The position numbers were made by a program, and so were the translations under genes. Below are positions 27,588 through 36,197 of a stretch of DNA of 64,000 bases, one piece after another (the first letter of the stretch is position 1; each line of letters starts with the position of its first letter). Where the stretch lies: the NCBI GenBank assembly GCA_025060325.1, contig JANXBW010000001.1:62001-126000 (forward strand). Direction: 5' to 3'. The DNA is from Thermoguttaceae bacterium (GTDB taxonomy: Bacteria > Planctomycetota > Planctomycetia > Pirellulales > Thermoguttaceae). The notes below the pieces were generated by a model. That model was not told where the DNA came from. It ran no database searches and saw only the letters and a program-made list of their open reading frames with translations.

Positions 27588-28895
27588 ATGGACGAGCATC
27601 CGCCCCGAGCCAACCGGCCGGCCTACCGTGACGCGGCAGAAAAAGACACGGTGCCCCGCACAAGCGGAACCCTCGGGGCTCAAGCGGGTGATCCAGGCGC
27701 TCCCCCGGCCAGAAGCTCCATCGGAGAGAATTGGCTCCATCAGGCTGACTTTTCCGACGACCTAGACGCGGACTTTCTTGCCTCCCAACCTGACCAAAGA
27801 AAACTTATTCGCATCGATCAGCCGCATCTGCCCTCGCATGCTCAAAGCCTCTCCCCTCAAGTGACGCCGCAAAAGCCCGAAAGCTCAGCGATAACCGCTT
27901 TGCCATCCACTGAGGGCCGGGGCGCAAGAAAGGCTTGGGGGATAAGCTCCGTCGAAAGTCAGGCGCTTGCCGCACGCAATTCCCTTGGAGAAGATGCACG
28001 GGCGTTTTCCGGATTAGTTACCCCGAATGAACAAGACCGGAATGAACAAGTATCTCCCGCGGGTTGCGGTCTGCCCGGTGACTTGCCAGATGTGGGCCCA
28101 GAGGTTGCGGCACTGGCCCCAGCGGTGGGCGCCCCTCCGCTTCAGCCCGCGCCTCATCGGCTCGAACGGCGACAAGTCGCGGACCCCGTCCAGCCAATCG
28201 AGGCGATCCTTGCTGCCCGGGGACTTTATAAGAGTTTCGTTCGGGGATCCACTCGGGTAGAAGTCCTCCGAGGGCTTGACCTGGAGGTTACTCCGGGCGA
28301 ATTCCTGGCGATTGTCGGCCACAGCGGCTCTGGCAAGAGTACGCTCCTTCACCTCCTTGCCACACTCGACCGTCCCGACGAAGGCGAGATTCACTTCCGC
28401 ACCCGGCGGATTGATAACATCTCCGCGCGTGGCCGAGACCGCCTCCGGAATCGGCACTTTGGGATGGTATTCCAGATGTACCATCTCCTGCCCGAGCTAA
28501 CAGCATTAGAAAACGTGATGCTGCCGCTTATGATTGGTCATGGTCCTCTGGGCCTAGTGACTCGTTGGCGGAGTTTTCGCCGACAAGCGTGGCAATGGTT
28601 GGAGGCGGTAGGACTGGCCCACCGAGCGCATCATAAGCCGAGGGAACTTTCCGGCGGAGAAATGCAACGGACCGCCATCGCCCGCGCGCTTGTGCACCGG
28701 CCCGACGTGCTTTTCGCTGACGAACCCACGGGGAACTTGGATCGCAAGACCGGCTGGGAAATCTTGGATCTTCTGCGTGCCTTGAACCGCCGAGAAAAGC
28801 TCACTATAGTCATGGTCACCCATGATCCGCAGGTGGCCCAGTCGGCCGATCGCATTTTGCAGTTGTTTGATGGCCGGCTTTATCCGGCAAGCTAA
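27588..28895 (+). CDS. LolD-type ABC transporter ATPase with long N-terminal extension
   Basis: ATP-binding subunit for the preceding permease. The C-terminal 230 residues form a complete ABC domain: Walker A GHSGSGKS at 244-251, the Q-loop in VFQMYHLLPELTALENV, the signature LSGGEMQR, Walker B VLFADEPTG, and the switch His in VMVTHDP. Before it lie about 205 residues rich in Pro, Ser, Ala, Gln and Asp with no recognisable fold. Family members are normally about 220-240 residues, so this roughly doubles the protein. The ATG at 27588 is 32 bases after the permease stop. An internal start would remove the tail, but the reading frame is continuous and composition stays coding-like. Confidence 0.88.
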   Translation: MDEHPPRANRPAYRDAAEKDTVPRTSGTLGAQAGDPGAPPARSSIGENWLHQADFSDDLDADFLASQPDQRKLIRIDQPHLPSHAQSLSPQVTPQKPESSAITALPSTEGRGARKAWGISSVESQALAARNSLGEDARAFSGLVTPNEQDRNEQVSPAGCGLPGDLPDVGPEVAALAPAVGAPPLQPAPHRLERRQVADPVQPIEAILAARGLYKSFVRGSTRVEVLRGLDLEVTPGEFLAIVGHSGSGKSTLLHLLATLDRPDEGEIHFRTRRIDNISARGRDRLRNRHFGMVFQMYHLLPELTALENVMLPLMIGHGPLGLVTRWRSFRRQAWQWLEAVGLAHRAHHKPRELSGGEMQRTAIARALVHRPDVLFADEPTGNLDRKTGWEILDLLRALNRREKLTIVMVTHDPQVAQSADRILQLFDGRLYPAS

Positions 28896-29147
28896 GGCCG
28901 GCACAGCGGGCCGCTCCGGCAAGGTGCGCAATTGCGTGTTGTCGCCAATTTTTTCTTCGCGGCCAATCGTGGCTCGCACGTTGTCATTTCTTTTGCCACC
29001 TACCGGACCAAGCACGATCGGCTAAAATAAGCCAGCTTTTACCTGCGGCATTTTTGTCCCTTCGGTTAACCGAGGGCCATCCGTGGCAAACCCGGTCAAT
29101 TAGCGACTGCCAATTCCACCCATCGCGAGGCGGAGTCTGCACCGCTT

Positions 29148-30005
29148 ATGAGTCTCCAGGTTTACATCAACGGAAAATATTATCCCAAAGAACAGGCGAC
29201 AATCAGCGTCTTTGATCACGGTCTTCTTTACGGTGATGGTGTTTTCGAAGGGATCCGGAGTTACGGCGGCAAAGTTTTTAAATTGCGCGAGCATTTAGAT
29301 CGGCTGTGGGAGTCGGCTAAGGCCATCCGCCTCACCATTCCCATGTCAAAGGACGAAATGGCGGCGGCCATTGAACAAACGCTGGCAATTAACGGCATTA
29401 AGGAAGGTTATGTCCGGGTAGTAGTCACTCGGGGTGTTGGCGATTTGGGACTAGATCCGGATTTCTGCCAGACTCCTCAGGTCATCATCATCGCGGACCA
29501 TATTAAGCTTTATCCGGAGGAAGTCTACCGTAACGGCTTGCGGATCGTCACAGCAAGCACGATTCGCAACCATTCGGCCGCTCTTAGTCCCCGGATTAAG
29601 TCGCTCAATTATCTCAACAACATCTTGGCCAAAATCGAAGCCAAACAAGCCGGCTGCGCTGAGGCGCTTATGCTAAACCACAAAGGGGAAGTAGCGGAGT
29701 GCACGGGCGAGAATATTTTTATCGTCCGCAGGGGGGAAATCTTTACTCCGCCACGAGATGCGGGGATTTTGGAGGGAATCACCCGGGCAACGGTCATCGA
29801 CCTGGCCAGAAAGGAGGGGATTCCTGTACATGAAGTGCCGTTGACAAGACACGACTTGTATACGGCGGACGAGTGCTTCCTAACCGGAACGGCAGCGGAA
29901 GTGGTGCCGGTAGTGGAAATTGACCTTCGGATCATCGGAACCGGAAAACCCGGTCCGATTACGCGTCGTCTCATTGATCTCTTCCACAGCTTGACGCGTA
30001 GTTAA
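29148..30005 (+). CDS. ilvE: Branched-chain amino acid aminotransferase
   Basis: PLP-dependent class IV aminotransferase that makes valine, leucine and isoleucine from their 2-keto acids with glutamate; cytoplasmic. Length 285 residues, the short form common in bacteria. The N-terminal YGDGVFEGIRSY holds the family loop. The PLP lysine is Lys151 in RIKSLNYLNN. AECTGENIF and GILEGITRATV follow, and the phosphate-binding threonines lie in FLTGTAAEV. D-amino-acid transaminase is the closest alternative, but the FEGIRSYGGKVF and LNYLNN blocks favour IlvE. GGCGGAG lies upstream of the ATG. A hairpin follows four bases after the stop codon. Confidence 0.92.
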   Translation: MSLQVYINGKYYPKEQATISVFDHGLLYGDGVFEGIRSYGGKVFKLREHLDRLWESAKAIRLTIPMSKDEMAAAIEQTLAINGIKEGYVRVVVTRGVGDLGLDPDFCQTPQVIIIADHIKLYPEEVYRNGLRIVTASTIRNHSAALSPRIKSLNYLNNILAKIEAKQAGCAEALMLNHKGEVAECTGENIFIVRRGEIFTPPRDAGILEGITRATVIDLARKEGIPVHEVPLTRHDLYTADECFLTGTAAEVVPVVEIDLRIIGTGKPGPITRRLIDLFHSLTRS

Positions 30006-30008
30006 GGG

Positions 30009-30027
30009 GAGGTTTTCTCAAGACCTC
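30009..30027 (+). terminator. Hairpin directly after ilvE
   Basis: GAGGTTTT (30009-30016) pairs with AAGACCTC (30020-30027), eight pairs with one G-T, over a three-base loop, starting four bases after the ilvE stop. No T-run follows, so it may act as an mRNA 3'-end stabiliser or a pause site rather than a full terminator. Confidence 0.4.
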
Positions 30028-30530
30028 TACTTCCGATAAAAAGCACGACGATATCGCCTGCAGGGTGATTAGGCTTCGTAGGCGGTCTTGGTATTCACGG
30101 TAAGCTGTGCCAATTGCGAGGACTAGCCGCACCAAGTCAGGCCGGCGGCGCAACTAGCACCCCTATCCTCGGGACTTGCAAGGCTTATATACCGGGCAAA
30201 GCCCCAGCTGCGAATACGCCCGAACTCTCGCTTTGTGCGCGATATGAGTCTCGTCTATAGCGGCGAACAGTTTGAATGCGGCCACCCTGCCTGCTTCCGA
30301 ACCCTTAGTGGCCCATTTGCGCTACGGCAGTGCCAACCTCGGCACTTTTCCCGCTCTGCGGCCTAGACTCTCGTTGCTGTACCAAGGTCAGGTGACATCG
30401 GGCATCAACCGTAGGTTAAGCAGCCATAAGCCGATTAGGCTCTGCGCCCTTCTTCGCCCCGAGCTGACCGCAATCTCCTCACTTGGAACCGAGTAAACAT
30501 CAAGGTATTTTCAACGAGATGCGGGCGGGA
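30028..30530. other. Convergent spacer without gene
   Basis: About 0.5 kb between two hairpins that flank the ends of ilvE and of the UPF0210 gene. I see no gene; a plus-strand frame at 30272-30496 is short and unrecognisable. Confidence 0.45.
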
Positions 30531-30555
30531 GCGATTTCATAGCAAATGAAATCGC
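30531..30555 (-). terminator. Strong hairpin after the UPF0210 gene
   Basis: GCGATTTCAT (30531-30540) and ATGAAATCGC (30546-30555) form a perfect ten-base-pair stem over a five-base loop, 28 bases past the stop of the leftward UPF0210 gene. No long T-run follows on the minus strand; on the plus strand CGGCTTTTC follows. It probably ends or protects the leftward transcript, and could act from both sides. Confidence 0.5.
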
Positions 30556-30583
30556 CGGCTTTTCTCCAGAGAAAGCTGAGCTT

Positions 30584-31957
30584 TTAATTCTTAAGCGACT
30601 GCAAGGGTGCAGGGATGCGTCCACCAAAGTGGACGAACTGGGCGCTTGCGCCCGCATTTCTCACGTCCATAACGGGGGCCGAGCCAAACAATCCGCCAAA
30701 GTGAACCCAATCGCCGGCCTTTGCCCCCGGCACCGGGATCAGTCGGGCCGCGGTCGTCTTGTCGTTGATGACGCCGATGGCCATCTCGTCGGCAATGAGG
30801 GCTGCAATCGTTTCCGGCGGCGTGTCCCCCGGCAGGAGAATCATATCCAACCCCACCGAGCAAACAGCCGTCATTGCTTCAAGCTTTTCGATAACCAGGT
30901 GTCCGGCACCGGCGGCCTCAGCAAGGGCCGCGTCCTCACACACCGGGATAAACGCCCCGCTTAGCCCTCCCACCGAACTGGACGCAAAAAGGCCGCCTTT
31001 CTTCACCGCATCCGTCAACATGGCAATGGCGGCGGTCGAACCGGGGGCCCCAATCTTGGCAATCCCCAGCGTCTTAAGAATTTCACCCACACTGTCACCC
31101 ACCGTTGGCGTGGGAGCAAGCGAAAGGTCAACAATGCCAAAAGCCACACCGAGCTCGGCAGCTACTTCGCGACCAATCAGTTCGCCAACCCGGGTTACAC
31201 GAAAGCTGGTGATCTTGATTTCTTCCGCCAGGTCACCAAGGGTTAGGTTCTTGTCCATGGCAATGCGGCGCTTCAGGGCGCTACACACCACGCCCGGCCC
31301 AGATACACCGATGTTTACCGCGGCCTCTGGCTCGCCGGGACCCATATAAGCCCCCGCCATGAAGGGATTGTCCTCAGGAATGTTCGCAAAAACCACAAGC
31401 TTAGCGCAACCGAACCCATGCCGATCGGCCGTGGCTTGAGCAATCTTGAGGATAATGTGGCCCATTTCGTGAACTGCATCCATATTGATCCCTGCGTGAC
31501 GCGAGGCCACATTGACCGAGGCACAAACCCGCTCCGTTTGCGAGAGTACCTCCGGCAAAGAACGAATCACTACGGCATCCGACGGTGTAATTCCCTTGTG
31601 TACAAGCGCCGTAAATCCGCCGACAAAGTCCACTCCTATCTCGGTGGCCACACTGTCCAACGTCTTTGCCACTTGCAATGCCGCCGTTTGGCCATGTCCT
31701 GCCAGAATCGTAGCTACTGGCGAAATAGCTAAACGCTTGTTGATAACAGGAATTCCGTATTTGGCTCCCACACGGTCGCAGACTTCCACCAGTCGGCTTG
31801 CTCGGGAAAGAATTTTGTTCCGCAGCTTGCGGCAAAGAAGGTCTACGCTCGGTGCCGCGCAATCCTCCACGTTAAGCGCAAGCGTGACAGCGCGGACATC
31901 CAAATGCTCCGCATGGAGCATTTCAATCGTGGATAAAATCTCGTCGGTGCGAAGCAT
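30584..31957 (-). CDS. UPF0210 / DUF711 family protein
   Basis: Cytoplasmic protein of about 457 residues from the ATG at 31957 (MLRTDEILSTIEML); the frame extends upstream to 32011 inside the preceding gene. Family-typical blocks are GIPVINKRLAISPVA, GGFTALVHKGITPSD, NVASRHAGINMDAVHEMG and IPEDNPFMAGAYMGPGEPEA, with GVSGPGVV near the middle. The fold is related to pyruvate formate-lyase-like structures, but the usual radical residues are not recognisable and function is not established. It overlaps the upstream ACT-domain gene by 35 bases, so the two are surely co-translated; the same pairing is widespread in bacteria. A strong hairpin follows. Confidence 0.92.
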   Translation of the reverse strand: MLRTDEILSTIEMLHAEHLDVRAVTLALNVEDCAAPSVDLLCRKLRNKILSRASRLVEVCDRVGAKYGIPVINKRLAISPVATILAGHGQTAALQVAKTLDSVATEIGVDFVGGFTALVHKGITPSDAVVIRSLPEVLSQTERVCASVNVASRHAGINMDAVHEMGHIILKIAQATADRHGFGCAKLVVFANIPEDNPFMAGAYMGPGEPEAAVNIGVSGPGVVCSALKRRIAMDKNLTLGDLAEEIKITSFRVTRVGELIGREVAAELGVAFGIVDLSLAPTPTVGDSVGEILKTLGIAKIGAPGSTAAIAMLTDAVKKGGLFASSSVGGLSGAFIPVCEDAALAEAAGAGHLVIEKLEAMTAVCSVGLDMILLPGDTPPETIAALIADEMAIGVINDKTTAARLIPVPGAKAGDWVHFGGLFGSAPVMDVRNAGASAQFVHFGGRIPAPLQSLKN

Positions 31958-32549
31958 GGCTCGTCTGGCCCGGCGGCGTCCCGTAAAGGCGTAACTGATT
32001 GGTAGCGACAAAGATATTTTCGTGCTGCAACTTCACGGTAAAACCCAGTTCCTGCCCCATCTGCTCCAGATCGGCCTGGAGCATACGGATGTCCCAGTAT
32101 TTGGGAATCTCAAGCTGCCCAATGAGCACAAACTCGTCCCCTGAATGATCTCCGTAAAGGTCGACGATGTTTATATCTTTCCCCGCCAGATACTCACTAA
32201 ACCGACGGACAATCCCCGGTTGATCTTTGCCGAAAGCTGTGATGACAAATCGATCGCACTCCGGTCGCGGGACAAATTGATCTGGGGGGATTGTGGGCCG
32301 AACCACTACGTCGTAACCTCGGCCGCTCGTGTCGGCCCGTTCAATTCGCCCGGCAATCAGGGCCGCATCGAGCTTCTCCGGAAAACTGACAATCATGATC
32401 AAAGTGAAATAACCGGCCAAAACCGTTTGGCTACAGGCGTCAATATTGCCACCAAGCTGCTCAATTGCATTGCTCACGGCCGCGACAATGCCGGGTCGAT
32501 CGTCAGCCACAACATTGATCACGTAGGAATGCGGGTAGCGAAAGACCAT
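31923..32549 (-). CDS. Tandem ACT-domain protein, GcvR-like
   Basis: Small regulatory protein of 208 residues with two ACT domains. The first is about residues 5-80 (YVINVVADDRPGIVAAVSNAI, GGNIDACSQTVLAGYFTLIM). The second is about 95-175 (VITAFGKDQPGIVRRFSEYLAGKDINIVDLYG). ACT domains bind amino acids, and this arrangement is that of GcvR-type regulators, which often sit before UPF0210 genes. The ATG at 32549 is chosen for AAAGGA nine bases upstream; the frame runs on to ATGs at 32579 and 32741, but that extension is low-complexity. The gene end overlaps the UPF0210 gene. A sensor role for an amino acid, passed to UPF0210, is inferred. Confidence 0.85.
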   Translation of the reverse strand: MVFRYPHSYVINVVADDRPGIVAAVSNAIEQLGGNIDACSQTVLAGYFTLIMIVSFPEKLDAALIAGRIERADTSGRGYDVVVRPTIPPDQFVPRPECDRFVITAFGKDQPGIVRRFSEYLAGKDINIVDLYGDHSGDEFVLIGQLEIPKYWDIRMLQADLEQMGQELGFTVKLQHENIFVATNQLRLYGTPPGQTSHASHRRDFIHD

Positions 32550-32782
32550 TCGTACCGGTCCTTTAGGAGAAACCACCATTCGGCAAGAAGGCGTCCAGGG
32601 GAGACTCGAAGCGTCTGTTGGCGGGGCCGTCCCCTCCGGATCCGCCGAAAATGAGTTGCAGAGGAACCCTCCGAGTTCGAAAAATGGCCGAAAGAAAACC
32701 GGCGGCCGGGAACTCGTCTCCCTGAGCCGCCGTGGCCTCACTGCAGATCCTTGAAATTAGCTGCGAACACCCAGGTCCCAAG

Positions 32783-32858
32783 TCGGGGCGACTGGATTTG
32801 AACCAGCGACCTCTTGGTCCCGAACCAAGCGCTCTAAACCAGGCTGAGCTACGCCCCG
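32783..32858 (-). tRNA. tRNA-Pro(CGG)
   Basis: Complete cloverleaf of 76 nt on the minus strand. Acceptor CGGGGCG (from 32858) pairs with CGCCCCG, discriminator A at 32783. The anticodon stem CTTGG/CCAAG encloses TTCGGGA, giving anticodon CGG. The T-arm is CTGG-TTCAAAT-CCAG within a five-pair stem. CCA is not encoded. It reads CCG codons only, complementing the TGG isoacceptor at 3798. Confidence 0.97.
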
Positions 32859-33486
32859 AGGGTCACTCGACCCCGTTCCCACTCATTTTACGTTCTTTCG
32901 CTGACCGATGGGATAGAGGTTACCAGAAGTCGATATGAAAAGCGAGCAATGCCGGCCGAGGAAGAATACAAGTTCTCGGTGCTGGTTATCTTCCCGACTA
33001 ACCAAGGTTATGTGTTAAGTTGCCAGGGAGAATGCCGAACGTAACGACGAAGGCCGCGGCGCGTTTTAGATAGCTCACTTAGAAATCGCAAGAACTCAGA
33101 TGCCCCGGGTTACTTCGGCGGGTTCTCCCGCGGTCCCCGAGGGCCCAACAGCCCACATCTCCTCAAAGGCAGCCCATCTCGCGGGAAATAGGCACGGGCG
33201 GGGCGATCCCTTAAGAGCCTACGCGCACCTCTCAATCACGGCTGAGGCCCAAGTTCTGCCCCATATGGAGCTACCCTCCCCGATACCGCGGCCGTGGGGC
33301 AACGAAGCCTTTATGCGTATTCGGAAGTGCCAAAAAACAATCTACCTGCCGATCTATCAAAGCTCCCTCGGCATGCAAGGTCTTGGAAGGTAACCCGGCA
33401 GAGCTACGCTCCTTCAGCCGCCGGTACGAAAGAAAGTAATCTCCATCGAATTCATCGGAATACTAATGGCCACGCCGTTTGTAACG
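32859..33486. other. Gene-free region
   Basis: Between tRNA-Pro(CGG) and the end of the first anchored secreted protein. No supported gene, repeat or hairpin with T-run. The stretch from 32550 to 32782, between the tRNA and the ACT gene, is also empty apart from that gene's leader. Confidence 0.45.
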
Positions 33487-34401
33487 TTATTGGGCACCTC
33501 CGCCCGGGCGCTTCTTTCGGCGGGAACGCAGCGCAATGAGCGCCCGAGCCAGCCCCCAACTCACTCCCATCGAGACTGCAAGGAGCACTGTCGGAGGCAC
33601 TGGAATGACCGCCGGATCAATCCTGATTTCCGCGTCGTGTGAGGGAGGTCCGAACACGGGCCGGGGCTCCCTTCGCCCCTCCACAACGCCATAAACATCG
33701 AAATGAATTGTGGTACCTTCGGGCAGCAAACTCGGGTAACTCACGCGCACCCGGTAAACGTTTATCTGACCCAGCTCTGCCGTCGGGGCTGGGAACGAGT
33801 TCTCGAAATTAGCGATTGGCGAATCTCTTAAGGTGAAATCGCCAAGCGAGAATTCTTGCCATACTGTGTCTGGGCCAAAAACTCCGTGGCTGGGCAAATA
33901 AGTGCTGCCGAAGATCAGGGGCGTGGTACCGGGGCCGCCGGAGCCCGAAAAAACGGGTACTGAGGGAGTCGAAGGATCAGTGAATCCGCCCAAACCGCCG
34001 GTTGTAGCCGGAGTCAGCAGAAAGGCGAGGTCATTGCTCCCCGACCTTAAACTACTTGGATAGGCTGCGGAAAGCCGGACGTTGAAAATGGAGCCGAAAT
34101 TGTCCGTCGCCCCTACAGCCCAAAGTCGAAATTCGATTGCCGGCGAAGGCGGCAATTCCAGGACCCACGTTCGGTCATCAGGCCGGAAGTTCACCCCTTC
34201 GATATAAAGCTGCAATATTGGGGCAGCGGAAACACGGCCCCAGGCACTACTTACGAGGGCGAAGAGTGCGACAAGCAGCAACGCTCTAGGTAGCTGCGCA
34301 CGTGGGACGCTCGCTAAGTTGAAGTTCCCGGTTAATTTGCAGCTCTTTCGGAGGAGTCTCTCTCTCAACACCGCAAACCAGGGTCGCAATTCCTTAGCCA
34401 T
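33487..34401 (-). CDS. Secreted protein with C-terminal membrane-anchor sorting signal (paralogue A)
   Basis: Protein of 304 residues. A signal peptide with a long n-region ends near VSAAP (about residue 60). The central all-beta domain begins APILQLYIEGVNFRPDDRTWVL and carries LPSHGVFGPDTVWQEFSLGDF and GQINVYRVRVSYP. The C-terminus is a three-part sorting signal: a short proline motif (VIPVPP), a hydrophobic helix and a basic tail (RSRRKK). It resembles PEP-CTERM proteins, with VPP in place of the usual PEP. GAGGA precedes the ATG at 34401 by four bases. The family is of the planctomycete choice-of-anchor kind; function unknown, probably a surface matrix protein. A paralogue follows at 34609-35403. 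Confidence 0.78.
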   Translation of the reverse strand: MAKELRPWFAVLRERLLRKSCKLTGNFNLASVPRAQLPRALLLVALFALVSSAWGRVSAAPILQLYIEGVNFRPDDRTWVLELPPSPAIEFRLWAVGATDNFGSIFNVRLSAAYPSSLRSGSNDLAFLLTPATTGGLGGFTDPSTPSVPVFSGSGGPGTTPLIFGSTYLPSHGVFGPDTVWQEFSLGDFTLRDSPIANFENSFPAPTAELGQINVYRVRVSYPSLLPEGTTIHFDVYGVVEGRREPRPVFGPPSHDAEIRIDPAVIPVPPTVLLAVSMGVSWGLARALIALRSRRKKRPGGGAQ

Positions 34402-34608
34402 CGGTTCCTCGGAAGGTCAAATCCAAGCCAAAGTATCCTAGCCCGCTTCCGAGCCGACCCGCTAAGACTTCTACGACCCTTCCGGGAATTTTGTTCCAGA
34501 AAGCTGTGAAAAAAGAACATGCCCGCGAGTCTCAATGAACCGTCGTTTACCGAGGGGGTTTAGTTAAACGACGCGGTCTTCCGGCCAGAACGTATGGCTC
34601 TCGGCGTT

Positions 34609-35403
34609 CTATGTCCCTCCCAACTTGTGCCGAAAATAGTGCCTGATAAATCCCACACCTCCGCCAGCAAGCAGCCAGAGTGTGAGAACAAGAGATGGGG
34701 GATTTGGCACGACATTGACCTCGGCATCGTGAGAAAATGGCGCATGGACAGGCTGGCGCCGACAGTTTCTCAACACATACCCGTAAGCGTCGAAATGCAG
34801 CCGATAGTCCATTAGCGACATTCCACCAGTGTGACGCACCGAAACATCGTACACGTTGATCTGGCCACGCAGCTTCCCAGGCTGTGGGAAGCTGGTCACA
34901 AAATCTCCAAGCGGCGAATCCTTGAGGACAAAATCACCCAACCGGAATTCCTGCCAAACGGTCCCGGGCCCAAACACGCCGTGCGAAGGCAACAGGGAGG
35001 TACCGGAAATAACCGGACGGCTCCCCGCCGGACCGGCCTGGACGAAACTCACCGCCGGTGGATAAGACGGATCAAAAAAACCCCCTAAACCTCCGGTAAC
35101 GCTGGGTCTCCAGCTGAACAATAGGTCATACCCACCGGAACGAAGGACACTCGCGTAAGCTACCGAAACGCGTACGTCGTAAATCGGTCCGCGAGGATTC
35201 GGGTTTCCGATTATCCACAGGCGAAAGTCCACACTCCCATCAGGATTTGGAGCACCCGAATACACCCAACTCTGTCCGACCGGGTCATACTTCCCCCCTT
35301 CGACATATAGTTGCAGTATGGGCACGCCCAGCGCGGGCTGCGAAGCGACGACTAGTTGACAAATTGCATAGGTAGCCACCAGCATTACGCGACAAGCGCT
35401 CAT
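34609..35403 (-). CDS. Secreted protein with C-terminal membrane-anchor sorting signal (paralogue B)
   Basis: Protein of 264 residues, paralogue of the gene 207 bases downstream. A signal peptide (about 1-27) precedes the same beta domain: VPILQLYVEGGKYDPVGQSW, GGLGGFFDPSYP, LPSHGVFGPGTVWQEFRLGD and GQINVYDVSV align with paralogue A through the whole domain. The C-terminus again has a proline motif (VVPNPPSLV), a hydrophobic helix and a weakly basic end (RHYFRHK). A strong GGAGGTGA lies seven bases before the ATG, unusual for this window. Tandem order and similarity show duplication. Differences lie in the loops and in the anchor. Function unknown. Confidence 0.78.
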   Translation of the reverse strand: MSACRVMLVATYAICQLVVASQPALGVPILQLYVEGGKYDPVGQSWVYSGAPNPDGSVDFRLWIIGNPNPRGPIYDVRVSVAYASVLRSGGYDLLFSWRPSVTGGLGGFFDPSYPPAVSFVQAGPAGSRPVISGTSLLPSHGVFGPGTVWQEFRLGDFVLKDSPLGDFVTSFPQPGKLRGQINVYDVSVRHTGGMSLMDYRLHFDAYGYVLRNCRRQPVHAPFSHDAEVNVVPNPPSLVLTLWLLAGGGVGFIRHYFRHKLGGT

Positions 35404-36197
35404 AGGCCCTTCACCTCCAGAAGAGACAACTTTCAGACGGGATCCACTTTGCCCGAATGTTCAAACGTCCGACAAGCACACAGGGAATTGCAATTGCGGT
35501 GCCATCGCCCACAGGGCAACCCGAGTTATTAGGTGGGAGAGGAGTGCCATCTCTTTGCTCGCGCGGCAATAGACAAGGTTACGACTCGTCAAATGTCGGT
35601 GAATGCCGAATAAAGGGAATATTCATCCCCGCGGCAACACGGACGAGTGAGTAGCCAGGTTTCAGAAAAGTTATCCGGCAATAGCTGTTGCTAGACTCAA
35701 TTCCCGGGCCGCGCTGTTGATACGCGGCCTGCCCGGCTGGGATTTATTGCTTTAACTAGCTCACTAACGCGAGGAGAAAGCCAAGAAGCGAATACTGTTC
35801 ATCCGCAGGTGGGTTGCGCCCCCAGAGCGAAGGGTTGGACGAATACTCGCCTACGGTGAGTTAAGTATCGAATGGGACTAGCTGTGCCGTTTTTGCCGGA
35901 CTAAACAAGCGCCACCAGATAGGATCAAGCCTGTCCATTTGCTCCCACGCAGCAAACCCTGCGATTCAGTTGCCAATTCTCGACACCACGCCCATCAACT
36001 GCTACCACTTTGCCACAAAGCTTCAAGCCGACAATCCTGTCCAACAGCCGAAAAATAGGGACTCGACCGGCTTTACCAGCGGAGGCGGAAAAAGTAACTT
36101 TAGACCAAAGGCCTAAACAGATTCGACTTACCCAGCATTCCTCAGGGAAGCTCCAACTCCCGCACCACCCTCACCAAGGTCTTCCGGAGATCGCCTC
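35404..36197. other. Divergent gene-free region
   Basis: About 0.8 kb between the leftward anchored-protein genes and the rightward sulfatase relic. No supported gene. It would have held the sulfatase promoter. No repeat or operator-like site stands out. Confidence 0.45.
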
